A stretch of 64,000 nt of DNA from Nocardia brasiliensis IFM 10847. Its GTDB lineage: Bacteria > Actinomycetota > Actinomycetes > Mycobacteriales > Mycobacteriaceae. Below, piece by piece: positions 43,634-52,623 of this stretch (position 1 is the first letter of the stretch; the number at the start of each line of letters is the position of its first letter). The translations under genes and the position numbers were made by a program. Where the stretch lies: NCBI RefSeq assembly GCF_000710915.1, contig NZ_BAUA01000044.1, forward strand, positions 1 to 64,000. Direction: 5' to 3'. The notes beneath the pieces were generated by a model. That model was given only the letters and a program-made list of their open reading frames with translations, searched no databases and was not told the DNA's origin.

Positions 43634-45157
43634 CTACTCGGAAAGGCTCACTGCGTGATAGTCGGAGAGCGTGAACTCATCCATTTGGGCACGGAATTGG
43701 CGCGCCGAGCCCGGGAATATGGTGGGGTTGAATCCATCTTCCGTCGGATGCCAGCTGGCGCATCTGGAATTCCGGGTCGTCCCGGAAAAGCGTTGCCGAA
43801 TACCCGCGTTGAATCGGTCCTGCGCTGACTTACGCGCATCGAGGTATCGCAGGCCCCATCGCTCGAGCATCCGCACCGACTCGACGATGTAGTCGATCTG
43901 GGCTTCCAGAAAGAACAGCGCCGAATTGCGACCAGAACAGGAGTTCGGGCCGAAGGTGAAATGCAGGTTGGGGTAACCGGAAACATGGACGCTCTTGTAC
44001 GCGCAGGCGCCCTCGGCCCATTCTTCCCGGAGGAGGTGGGCGTCACGACCACGAATGGGGAATGGCGTTCCGATCTTGCAGGGTACGTCGAATCCGGTTG
44101 CGAACACGATGGTGTCGAAGCAGCGCTCGACACCATCGACGGTGAGGATACCGCGTTCGGTGAGACGGACTATCGGGAAGGTGAGGAGTTTGCAGTGGTC
44201 CCGATCTAGAGCCGGAAGGTACGCATTCGAAACAAGCAATTGCTGACAGTTGGCCCGATAGTTCGGTGTGAGTTGCCGTCGTGTCCACTTGTCCTTGATC
44301 TGACGTCTCAACTGGAGTTTGGCCACCTGTTCCAATGCAGTGGTGAGACCCGTTGGCCACACCACACCGGACCTCATCGCCTCGTGTGCCCAGAAGTAGG
44401 CGGTCCGGGTCAGATCCTTGGTGAGCGGAAGTTTCTCGAACAACGACCTGTTCCACGCTGGCACCCTGTACTGCGGGTGAGGTAGGACCCATCTCGGCGT
44501 ATGCTGAAACACGGTCACGTGACGGGCCCGGTTCACCAACTCCGGGATGACCTGAACTGCAGTGGCACCGGTGCCGACGACCGCCACCGTAAGTCCGGTC
44601 ACGTCGAGACTGGGGTCCCATCGGGCGCTGTATACCTTGTGACCGCGATAGCCGTCAATACCGACGATGTCGGGCCTGCTCGTGTTGGATAACGGCCCAA
44701 CGGCCATCACGACCGAGCGTGCGGTGATGACCTCCTCGCCACCACTGGTCGAGGTACGCACCCGCCAGGTCCCTGCGGCTTCGTCGAAGTCGAGTCCGAT
44801 CACGGTGCGGCCGTACCAGATTCGTCGTTCGAGACCGTGACGGGCGATCACGTCGTGGATGTAGGCAAGGATGTCCGCACCTGACGAATATTCATGGCTC
44901 CCTCGCGGATTCCGGGCGAGCGAGAACGAGCCCAGCACCGACGGAATATCGCAATGCGCACCCGGGTAGACGTTGTCGCGCCACGCGCCGCCGGGTCCGG
45001 TCGCGCGCTCGAGTACGACGATGTCCTCGATACCCGCGCAACGCAATCGAATTGCGGTACCGATTCCTGATAACCCCGCACCTATGATCAGCACGCGTGT
45101 GACGGCGGGGATCGTTTTCCCGGGGTCATCGCGCTGCTGCTGCCTCTTGTCGATCAT
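43634..45157 (-). CDS. Flavin-containing (Baeyer-Villiger-type) monooxygenase
   Basis: A 507-residue FAD/NADPH monooxygenase of the BVMO/FMO superfamily, expected to add oxygen to ketones or similar. FAD motif VLIIGAGLSGIGTA is at the N-terminus, NADPH motif VAVVGTGATAVQ near residue 170, and DTIVFATGFD near 350. The usual fingerprint F-x-G-x3-H-x3-W-(P/D) is present as YRGHKVYSARWD, with Tyr replacing both the Phe and the key His. ATG 45157 overlaps the stop of the upstream diiron gene by 4 bases, so the two are coupled. A longer frame adds 20 residues overlapping that gene and is not preferred. Confidence 0.9.
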   Translation of the reverse strand: MIDKRQQQRDDPGKTIPAVTRVLIIGAGLSGIGTAIRLRCAGIEDIVVLERATGPGGAWRDNVYPGAHCDIPSVLGSFSLARNPRGSHEYSSGADILAYIHDVIARHGLERRIWYGRTVIGLDFDEAAGTWRVRTSTSGGEEVITARSVVMAVGPLSNTSRPDIVGIDGYRGHKVYSARWDPSLDVTGLTVAVVGTGATAVQVIPELVNRARHVTVFQHTPRWVLPHPQYRVPAWNRSLFEKLPLTKDLTRTAYFWAHEAMRSGVVWPTGLTTALEQVAKLQLRRQIKDKWTRRQLTPNYRANCQQLLVSNAYLPALDRDHCKLLTFPIVRLTERGILTVDGVERCFDTIVFATGFDVPCKIGTPFPIRGRDAHLLREEWAEGACAYKSVHVSGYPNLHFTFGPNSCSGRNSALFFLEAQIDYIVESVRMLERWGLRYLDARKSAQDRFNAGIRQRFSGTTRNSRCASWHPTEDGFNPTIFPGSARQFRAQMDEFTLSDYHAVSLSE

Positions 45158-46083
45158 GCTGCGGACACCGGTTGGTAGGTGAGTTCGTTGATCCACGAGG
45201 GAACCGGTCCGAGCCATTTTCTAGGGTAACGTTCAGTAATCGTCAGGAGAGCGTTGCCGACCAGTAGGTGATAGGGGTGTGACCGGTCCATGACCATTTC
45301 GCCGTAATACTTGATTACGTGGTAAATCGGATTGCGGCGGGTGGCTACGCTGCGGTCTCCGATTACGCCGAATTTCCGAATCGCGTCGAAGAGCTTCTGT
45401 TCGTCGAGCCCCATCGCGATGATGCTGTCGTGCATACGGGTCAGCAGGGGCAACCCGGTGAGGATGCCGATGAGCATGGATGGGCGCAGCGCGGTGCCGG
45501 CTGCTTCGATGAACAGTCGGTGCACCGGCCCCGCTCCGATCATGTCCAGCACGTGGAAGTCTACAGCCAGATGACGGGACTCATCAGCGTTGATCTTTTG
45601 GAAGACCTTGTGACACAGCGGGTCTTTGATCTCCTCGAGGAGAAACTTCAGTAGTGCTCCGTCGAGCGCCACCTCGAGCATTGGAATGGCCGAGCCCAGA
45701 ACGGACAGCGGCAGATCGTCGGCGTAGTTGTCCAGCCAGTTGATGGCAAGCCGGATATTGGTATTCGGTTCGGGGATCTCGTCGTCGTCGAGCATGCCCC
45801 ATCGGCGCATCAGGGCCAGTTCGGCGTTCGCGTGTTTTTGCTCCTCGGCGTGGAAGTAGCGGTAGATCTCTTTCAGCGTGGTGTCGTGGGTTTGATGGGC
45901 GAGCGCTATGAACGCTCGCGAGCCGACCTGCTCGATCCAGACAAGATCAGACATGAACTGTTTGACCTGCGGGCGTTGCTCGGTCGTTATCGCGTCCGCC
46001 CCGGGCTCCTCCCAGTCGAAGTCGCCGAGTGCCCATTGACGCTGTTTGACGGTGTTTAGTGTGTGGTGCAAATCGATTGGCAT
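45154..46083 (-). CDS. Ferritin-like diiron protein
   Basis: A 309-residue helical protein with the two ExxH-type diiron motifs of the ferritin-like superfamily: YRYFHAEEQKHANAE near residue 75 and KINADESRHLAVDF near residue 170, with further Glu residues in helices between. Actinobacterial relatives are annotated as metal-dependent hydrolases or AurF-like oxygenases; the true activity is unknown. Its stop overlaps the BVMO start, suggesting two sequential oxidation steps. ATG 46083. It lies 830 bases from the divergent TetR gene at 46917. Confidence 0.82.
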   Translation of the reverse strand: MPIDLHHTLNTVKQRQWALGDFDWEEPGADAITTEQRPQVKQFMSDLVWIEQVGSRAFIALAHQTHDTTLKEIYRYFHAEEQKHANAELALMRRWGMLDDDEIPEPNTNIRLAINWLDNYADDLPLSVLGSAIPMLEVALDGALLKFLLEEIKDPLCHKVFQKINADESRHLAVDFHVLDMIGAGPVHRLFIEAAGTALRPSMLIGILTGLPLLTRMHDSIIAMGLDEQKLFDAIRKFGVIGDRSVATRRNPIYHVIKYYGEMVMDRSHPYHLLVGNALLTITERYPRKWLGPVPSWINELTYQPVSAA

Positions 46084-46087
46084 CGCG

Positions 46088-46600
46088 TTACTCCTTCGCG
46101 ATTGTGGACACTATTCCGACCTGGTGTCCGGAGGACAGGGCAGCGCCGCGGGAGCCGATCCGCCCACGTCCGGCAGCGAAGACTCTCGCGGACGGGTTGG
46201 CGGTGTACAAGCCGATGGCCCCGACGGCGGCGGAGGTTGGCGGCGGGCCCTTCTGAAGCCGCCCGCGCATCCGCTCCAATTTGAGCGTGGCATCCGTTAA
46301 TGGGTTCAAGGCCAGCAAGGCCGACTGCGGATGACAGCCACCTTTGGGTGCTCCTCGAGTAGCCGCGGGTGGCGTGGCGACCGCCTGATATCTCCCCGCC
46401 GAGTCTCCCACGATCGCCAACCGGCCACCATCGGCTCGTGAGTTCAACCATCGATAGCCCCGCCAGGCGTCGTCGTTCGCGGCGGGAAAGCGATTCCGCA
46501 GGGACTTCTGGTATGCGACCGCGATCATCGGAAACTCTGATCGTGCGGAGAGTTCGCCCGTTGGTCTCCGGTGGGTCCGCGGTGAGCAAGTCACGCGCAC
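46088..46600 (-). pseudogene. Degraded alpha/beta-hydrolase (HSL-type esterase)
   Basis: A long frame retains only the middle of an HSL-type esterase: YQKSLRNRFPAANDDAWRGY, then RLAIVGDSAG with the nucleophile Ser, then LNPLTDATL. The oxyanion HGGG part is absent and the sequence loses coherence after 46300, where pieces (LYTANPSARE, LPDVGGSAPAAL) fall in another frame. The catalytic Asp/His region is not recognisable. It was probably once part of the diiron-BVMO operon, whose first gene starts only 5 bases downstream. Confidence 0.65.
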
Positions 46601-46916
46601 AGGTGATATCTCGGTGGGCCGCGCGGTGTACCGGACGCCGACTCCAGCGATGGCTGTCGCAAGGGCATCTGCGGATGAGGGCCGGTGCCTATTGGTCCTC
46701 ATCCGTTCATCGGTCAGTCCGGGGATGCGCCGGGTCGCCCCTTTGCGAACCACAGAGAATAACGGTACCTATCTAGTATTATTGTTTCAATGCCCACTTC
46801 AGAGTGTTTCTCGAAGTGGGCTATACGATGGGTCTGGGACACGCTCAAGGTCGACCGGCGATCCGGCACGCTCGGCAGCCGACCAGCCGCCTGGATCGAA
46901 GGACCTGATCAGGACG

Positions 46917-47549
46917 ATGAACTACACCAGCTTGCTTCTGAAGGCAGTGTCGGTGATCCGGACGCCGACGCCGACTGGAACCCCGGAACGGATCCTCGAC
47001 GCCGGGCTCCGGCAGTTCGAGGTTGTCGGGATCAGTCGCAGCAGGATCGAGGACATCGCGCGTCGCGCACGGCTGGCGCGTGTGACGCTGTACCGACACT
47101 TCCCGAGCAAGGAGCGCATCGTCGAGGCGGTGATCCTGCGAGAACTCGGCAGGTTCCTCGTGGAGTTGGAAGCCGAGGTGTCGGGCCATCGGGATCTCGA
47201 GGACAAGATCGTCGAGGGATTCGTGTTCACGCTGGCGGCAGTCCGTGGGCACGCTCTGCTCAATCGCCTGTTGGAGACCGAGCCGGAGTCCTTACTACCG
47301 TTTCTCACGATCGAGGGAGGCGGCCTTGTCGAGACCGCGTCGAACTTTCTGGCCGATCAACTCGCACAAGAGGTCCATGATGACCGCACAGATGCCGAAC
47401 TTCGCGTGGTCTCCGAGTTGACGGTCCGCGTGATCTTGTCGTTCGTGCTCACCCCTTCGACCGGCATATCCCTCGACACCCCTGAGGGCGCGCGCCGGTT
47501 CGCGCGCCGCCATCTCCTGCCCCGGCTGCGTGACGAACGGGCCGGATAG
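46917..47549 (+). CDS. TetR-family regulator
   Basis: A 210-residue TetR protein with HTH near residues 40-65 (RIEDIARRARLARVTLYRHF) and a helical ligand domain. ATG 46917 is preceded by ATCAGGA. It is divergent from the diiron/BVMO operon, with the esterase remnant between, and is a probable regulator of it. An upstream open frame from 46614 is not supported as coding. Confidence 0.88.
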   Translation: MNYTSLLLKAVSVIRTPTPTGTPERILDAGLRQFEVVGISRSRIEDIARRARLARVTLYRHFPSKERIVEAVILRELGRFLVELEAEVSGHRDLEDKIVEGFVFTLAAVRGHALLNRLLETEPESLLPFLTIEGGGLVETASNFLADQLAQEVHDDRTDAELRVVSELTVRVILSFVLTPSTGISLDTPEGARRFARRHLLPRLRDERAG

Positions 47550-47664
47550 AATTCGGGGCGAGACATATCGTTCAATATGTGTCATAAATCCGATCGCTGA
47601 AGTGCTCACCGAGAGGGAGGAGCGGAAGTGCGCGCTCTATTAACGCAGGAGCGGCATACTCGTC

Positions 47665-48354
47665 GTGGTGACGACGAAACCTGTGCGTCGCCGTGCGCGA
47701 ACTACGGCCCTGCGTGACACGACGGATGCCCTACTCGATGCCGCGGAGTTCTGCTTCGAAGAGATCGGACTCTCGGCTACAACGATGGAGGACATCGCTC
47801 GGCAGGCCGGCGTCTCCAGGGCCACCGTGTACCGGCACTTCGCGAACCGCGAATCGGTAGTGTCGGGTGTCATCCTGCGGACGGCCAGCCGCTACCTCGG
47901 CAGGATTCGCGGGCCGCTCGCCGGACAACCCGATCTAGGGTCCGCCGTCCTCGCTTTCGTCGAGATCACTGTTCGAGCCGCCACCCGGGACAAGTCGATC
48001 GCCGTTCTGTTCGTCAGCGATGATCGCCTCGCCGGAATCGGACTGACCGAGAACACGTCGGTCGCACTCTTCGAGCTCGTCACCGAGTTCCTGCGACCGG
48101 TTTTCGCCCGCCACTCGAATGACCTGCAGCCTGGGATTTCGGTCGACGACGCCGCGGAGTGGATATTGCGGACAATCCTCAGTCTCCTCACCGTGCGGGG
48201 GCCGAGACGACGCAGCCCGGATGGCCTCCAGACGTACCTGCGGCGTTATCTCCTGCCCGCCATCGTCGTACCCGGAGCCGAATCGGTATCGCGTCACGAT
48301 GACCCAGCCGGTCGGCCCTGCGCGCGATACACATCTGCAGTAGTGTCTCCTTGA
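47665..48354 (+). CDS. TetR-family regulator
   Basis: A 229-residue TetR protein with HTH TTMEDIARQAGVSRATVYRH near residues 40-60. It starts at GTG 47665. It is similar in its HTH to the regulator just upstream, suggesting duplication or paired acquisition. The thioesterase gene follows 31 bases later in the same direction, so it may form an operon with thioesterase and hydrolase. Confidence 0.88.
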   Translation: MVTTKPVRRRARTTALRDTTDALLDAAEFCFEEIGLSATTMEDIARQAGVSRATVYRHFANRESVVSGVILRTASRYLGRIRGPLAGQPDLGSAVLAFVEITVRAATRDKSIAVLFVSDDRLAGIGLTENTSVALFELVTEFLRPVFARHSNDLQPGISVDDAAEWILRTILSLLTVRGPRRRSPDGLQTYLRRYLLPAIVVPGAESVSRHDDPAGRPCARYTSAVVSP

Positions 48355-48385
48355 GTGCCGTCAATGTAGAAGCGGAGGGGCACCG

Positions 48386-48826
48386 ATGGAATTTCCGCAG
48401 TACGACCACCAGGTAGCCGGACAAGTGCTCGGCGTGGCGGCGGACGCCGGCGGAATCTCGACGTATCTCAGGTTTCGTCATGTCGAACTGAGCGCCGGCC
48501 GATTGGTCGCCGAGATGGAGGTACGCGACGAGCTCCTTACGCCGTTTCGCAAACTGCACGGCGGATGTCTGGCAGCCATGGTCGACCATTGCCTGGGCGT
48601 TGTCTTCTACCCGGTGATTCCGATCGGCTGCTGGGTCGCGACAACGGAGTTCAAGGTGAATCTACTGCGGCCGGTCACCGCCGGAGTATGTGTTGCCACA
48701 ACGGAGATCATCGCGCTGACCAAGCGGTCAGGCGTCGCACGCATTGACATCACAAACGCCGGACACGCGGCATGCGCCGCGCAGGGGACGGTCACGATTG
48801 TCGGCGACGGGGGCGGCAACCCGTGA
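48386..48826 (+). CDS. Hotdog-fold thioesterase (PaaI-like)
   Basis: A 146-residue hotdog protein with KLHGGCLAAMVDHCLGVVFY near residue 60, in which the HGG-x5-D helix is the usual PaaI/4-HBT active-site feature, and VATTEFKVNLLRPVTAG as the central strand. It is a second thioesterase of the island, distinct from the one at 39584. The stop overlaps the start of the following hydrolase (GTGA), so the two are coupled. The substrate is unknown. Confidence 0.87.
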   Translation: MEFPQYDHQVAGQVLGVAADAGGISTYLRFRHVELSAGRLVAEMEVRDELLTPFRKLHGGCLAAMVDHCLGVVFYPVIPIGCWVATTEFKVNLLRPVTAGVCVATTEIIALTKRSGVARIDITNAGHAACAAQGTVTIVGDGGGNP

Positions 48827-49713
48827 CGATGGGTATGACCAAGGTACTGGTGTCGACTCGTGACGGAATCACGCTGACCGCAGATTATTATGTCCACGAT
48901 GCCACCCGACCGGTTATCATTCTCCTCCATGGAGGCGGGCAGAATCGCCACGCCTGGAGCAACTCAGCGCTCCGCCTGCACGATCACGGCTACACAGTTG
49001 TGGCGTATGACGCACGTGGGCACGGCGACAGCGGCTGGGCCCCTGACGGACGGTACGAGGTCGAGCATCTTGCCGAAGACCTGCTCATGGTGCGGGAACG
49101 ATTCTGCACCGAGCGCGCGCCCGCGGTCGTCGGAGCGTCACTGGGCGGGATGACTATTCTCGCCACCCATCTGCTCGCGCCGCCCGAGTTGTGGGGAGCG
49201 GTGGTGCTGGTCGACGTTACCCCTCGGATGGAGTTCGACGGAGCTCGCCGCATCGTCTCGTTCATGTCCGCGCATCCTGACGGGTTCGCGAGCCTCGAAG
49301 CCGCCGCCGACGTCATCGCGGCACACAATCCCCATCGTGAACGGCCGGTGCGGCTCGAAGGCCTCCACAAGGTATTGCGGCACCGTGCAGACGGTCGGTG
49401 GGTGTGGCGATGGGATCCCGCGTTCATTACTACCCGTTTTCAGGCGTTGCACCAGGACCCGTCGGTCGGCGTCGAGCAATTCGAGACGCTGGTCGATATG
49501 CTCCTCGAGGGCGCTGGTCGAGTTGTCGCCCCGACTCTGCTCGTGCGCGGTGCCCTGTCCGATCTGGTATCCCCTGAGACTGTCGCCGAATTTCTGGACG
49601 TCGTTCCTCACGCGGAGGCCGTCGACGTATCCGGAACCGGCCACATGGTGGCAGGAGATGATAACGATGCCTTCACCTCTGTTGTTACCGACTTTCTCGG
49701 ACGCACGCTGTGA
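48823..49713 (+). CDS. Alpha/beta-hydrolase
   Basis: A 296-residue cytosolic serine hydrolase: oxyanion HGGGQNRHAW near residue 35, DARGHGDSG, nucleophile Ser in VGASLGGM near residue 105, and a final His in SGTGHMVAGDD. GTG 48823 overlaps the thioesterase stop; ATG 48829 is possible. It probably cleaves an ester or a C-C bond in the pathway, such as the ester made by the BVMO, which is inference from context. Confidence 0.88.
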   Translation: MTMGMTKVLVSTRDGITLTADYYVHDATRPVIILLHGGGQNRHAWSNSALRLHDHGYTVVAYDARGHGDSGWAPDGRYEVEHLAEDLLMVRERFCTERAPAVVGASLGGMTILATHLLAPPELWGAVVLVDVTPRMEFDGARRIVSFMSAHPDGFASLEAAADVIAAHNPHRERPVRLEGLHKVLRHRADGRWVWRWDPAFITTRFQALHQDPSVGVEQFETLVDMLLEGAGRVVAPTLLVRGALSDLVSPETVAEFLDVVPHAEAVDVSGTGHMVAGDDNDAFTSVVTDFLGRTL

Positions 49714-50910
49714 ACGTGATCGATTGCGGTAACTCGACGACTGCATCGATGGGCTGTCCTATCTTGCGAGCCATGACTTAGCGGTCCTGGGGTGGGGGAC
49801 GCGACCACGCTGCCCGCTTCCGAGACCACATAGCCGGCGGCAGCGCGATGCTGTGCGGCACAGTCCGGGATGTGGTCAGTCTTGCTGCGCTGCGATCATA
49901 GGGCTGTGCGGGGTTTCGATGGCGGTCGGGACGGGATCTTCGGCTCGGTCGCCTGTGCGTGCGTACGGGCGGCTCTAACGTCTGACGTTAGGCCTTGAAT
50001 TCCACGAGTTCGCAAGAGGTCTCGGCGACAGCGAGCTCCTGGTTCAGGCCTGCGAAGGTGGCCTTCGCTTGCCGTTTGCCTGTGAGCAAGACTCGCCGCG
50101 CTAGCAAATCGGTGAGCTCCTCGGCGGGTGGAGTCAGGCTGGCTGAGATTACGCCCGAGAACCTGCCACTCACGCTGCTTGAGACCGGTGCGGCATGGTC
50201 AGGGAAGACCTCGGGTCACGTTCCCCTAACACCGCCGTGCGCCAGCCCACCCGCTCGGCGAGGGCGTTCATCGAATGCCTGGTCGGTGTACAACATGGCG
50301 TCACTGCGGCGATCGACCGTCATCCGCAAACCGGCGGGGTCGTCCGGGCCGCAGCAGGGTAGCTGATGCGATTGCGGGTATGTCGCCGCGTGTGCTGAAT
50401 CCAGTTCGGCATCGTGTGGTGACGTGGCGGCGGAGCCGGATTCGCCATCCATGTGCCGAGGGTGCATGAGCACGAGGCTCGTGGCGAGGTCAATCGTTCA
50501 AGAATCTGTTCTGACCACTTGATATGCGTCTGATGACTCACTCTGATCCATTCGCTCCGGATGGAGGTGGGTACTTGGAGTCGACTCGCAACTGCCGTGG
50601 AGCGGCGGTCGCTGGAGATCTGCACAGTGCCGGCTTCTACAAAGTTGCTGTCCCGTATGCGGTTGATCGAGATGGCCTATTGACAGTACGTGAGCCCGGC
50701 CACATACTCATACCTTGAGTATCTAGTACTCGACGTAGCACACATGGAGGTGTCGTGGTCCTGTCTGATGGCAACTTGACAAGGCGCGGCTTTCCGCCGA
50801 AGCCAAGCGGATCGCGTCGCATGCGATATCGGCGGAATCGTTGATGCGTTATTGGCGGGTGCACTCGCTACAGCGCCGTAGCGATGCGAGAAATGGGATA
50901 GGAATCTGCG
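49714..50910. other. Gene-poor stretch before the mce operon
   Basis: About 1.2 kb. Two short same-frame minus-strand pieces (50473-50216 and 50173-49988, split by a stop) might be a decayed gene, but I cannot name it. The only structured part is the inverted-repeat cluster at 50704-50731 upstream of the mce operon. Confidence 0.5.
50704..50731. promoter_or_regulatory. Candidate operator cluster upstream of the mce operon
   Basis: Three GAGTA/TACTC half-sites make two overlapping inverted repeats: ATACTCA-N5-TGAGTAT (50704-50722) and GAGTA-TCTAG-TACTC (50717-50731). They lie 180 bases before the first mce-operon start. Confidence 0.5.
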
Positions 50911-51750
50911 GTGGTGCCAACGCGTAGTGAGTTGTCGGCGTCGGCTCAAATAGTTCGGAAGAACCTCTCCGAAACTATTGTTTCGGGGCTGCGAACTTTT
51001 GGTCGCACGATGCGGATAGCGTATGCATCCGTGGCCGGAGCCGCGAGCGACATTGCTCGATCGAAGCTCCAGTGGCGTGAGGCGCTATATCAAGCCTGGT
51101 ACTTGATCACGGTTACCGCACTTCCTGCGATTCTAATGGCCGTGCCGTTCGGGGTTATTGTTTCGGTCCAGGTCGGAAATCTGATCCATCAAATCGGTGC
51201 GGATTCTCTGCTCGGTGCCGCTGGAGGTTTGGGGGTAATCAAGCAGGGCGCCCCCATGGCAACGGGATTGTTGCTGGGCGCGGCCGGCGCGGCCGCGATC
51301 GCGGCCGACCTGGGCGCACGTAATATTCGTGAAGAGATCGACGCTATGCGAACGATGGGTATCAGTCCCATGCATCGCCTGGTCATTCCTCGGATGGTGG
51401 CGATGGTTTTCGTCGCGCCAATGCTCAATGTCCTGATCATCTTCGTGGGAGTGGTAGCGGGGTATGCGGTGGCGATCGGCCCACAGGGAGTGACGCCAGG
51501 CAGCTATTGGGGTACCTTCGGATCCTTCACCGTGGTCGCGGATATAGGCGTATCGATTGCCAAGTCCGTGCTATTCGGATTTATCGTGGTCATAATTGCG
51601 TGCCAGCGGGGACTCGAGGCCAAAGGCGGTCCGCGTGGGGTCGCGGACGGTGTGAATGCGGCCGTTGTCCTGTCCGTCGTCTCTATCGCCGTCGCTAATC
51701 TACTGATCACTCAGTTGGTTGCAATGTTCCTTCCAACAAGGCTGGCATAA
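50911..51750 (+). CDS. yrbEA: YrbE/MlaE-type permease subunit A of the Mce transporter
   Basis: A 279-residue polytopic permease with the MlaE pattern: five or six helices, VQVGNLIHQIGADSLLG, and the conserved ATGLLLGAAGAAAIAADLGA followed by REEIDAMRTMGISPMHRLV, which contacts the ATPase. It forms, with the next gene, the membrane pore of a lipid importer. GTG 50911 opens an operon of at least nine genes. The ATPase (MceG) is not encoded here and, as in mycobacteria, is probably elsewhere. Confidence 0.93.
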   Translation: MVPTRSELSASAQIVRKNLSETIVSGLRTFGRTMRIAYASVAGAASDIARSKLQWREALYQAWYLITVTALPAILMAVPFGVIVSVQVGNLIHQIGADSLLGAAGGLGVIKQGAPMATGLLLGAAGAAAIAADLGARNIREEIDAMRTMGISPMHRLVIPRMVAMVFVAPMLNVLIIFVGVVAGYAVAIGPQGVTPGSYWGTFGSFTVVADIGVSIAKSVLFGFIVVIIACQRGLEAKGGPRGVADGVNAAVVLSVVSIAVANLLITQLVAMFLPTRLA

Positions 51751-52617
51751 ATGTCGGAAACGAAACACACCCCGCCGCGGCTGGTGAAGGCACGGCGAAC
51801 AGCGGCGACGTTCGGGGCGCGTGTCGTGCCTGTGGAGTCGATAGGGTTCGCCCTCGGTTTCGTCTGGCAGGCGTTATCGGCGATCCCGTTCACGCTGAAA
51901 CGGTATCGAGCGGAGACGATGCGCGCGATCACGGATATGACGTGGGGGCAAGGTTCGATTATCGTTGGTGGTGGAACCGTTCCGATGCTGGTGGTGCTGG
52001 GACTGGTCATCGGAGGCTCGGTCGGCGTCGAGTCCTTCGCGACTTTAGACCTCATCAGTATGGGGCCAGTGGCCGGCATTGTCTCGGCCTTCGCCAACAC
52101 CCGGGAACTAGCCCCCATCGCCGCAGGTGTCGGATTCGCCGCGCAAGCCGGGTGTCGTATAACCGCGCAAATCGGCTCTATGCGGATTTCGGAGGAGATC
52201 GACGCCTTAGAATCGCTCGGCCTGCGATCGATACCTTTCGTCGTGACCACCAGGATCATTGCCGGAGCAGTTGCAATCGTTCCGACCTTCCTGATCGCCT
52301 TGATCCTCAGCTACGCGGCATGTCGCATGGTGATCGTAGAGCTGCACGGCCAGGCAGCGGGCGTCTACGACCACTATTTCTATCAATTCATCAGTGGCTG
52401 GGACGTGACCGCTGCTGTGATCAAGGTTCTTGTGTTCGGAACCGCTGTTATTATGATCCACAGTTATCAAGGGTTTTTCGCCGTCGGTGGGCCTGAAGGT
52501 GTCGGAATCGCGTCCGGTCGTGCTGTCCGGGCGAGCTTCGTGGCAATCATCGGCCTCGACATGGTGTTGACCATCTTTTTGTGGGGTGTCAACTCCTCCA
52601 TCGAATTCACGGGGTGA
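51751..52617 (+). CDS. yrbEB: YrbE/MlaE-type permease subunit B of the Mce transporter
   Basis: A 288-residue partner permease. It has the same core, SVGVESFATLDLISMGPVAG, then ELAPIAAGVGFAAQAGCRIT and RISEEIDALESLGLRSIPFV, in which the EEIDALESLG motif is the permease-ATPase coupling helix. ATG 51751 is immediately after the stop of the first permease. With it, it makes the heteromeric channel fed by the Mce proteins. Confidence 0.93.
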   Translation: MSETKHTPPRLVKARRTAATFGARVVPVESIGFALGFVWQALSAIPFTLKRYRAETMRAITDMTWGQGSIIVGGGTVPMLVVLGLVIGGSVGVESFATLDLISMGPVAGIVSAFANTRELAPIAAGVGFAAQAGCRITAQIGSMRISEEIDALESLGLRSIPFVVTTRIIAGAVAIVPTFLIALILSYAACRMVIVELHGQAAGVYDHYFYQFISGWDVTAAVIKVLVFGTAVIMIHSYQGFFAVGGPEGVGIASGRAVRASFVAIIGLDMVLTIFLWGVNSSIEFTG

Positions 52618-52623
52618 ACGGCG

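Noticed and set aside
49988..50473. Two same-frame minus-strand pieces possibly forming a decayed gene
   Set aside because: No recognisable motif, a stop between them, and no ribosome site.
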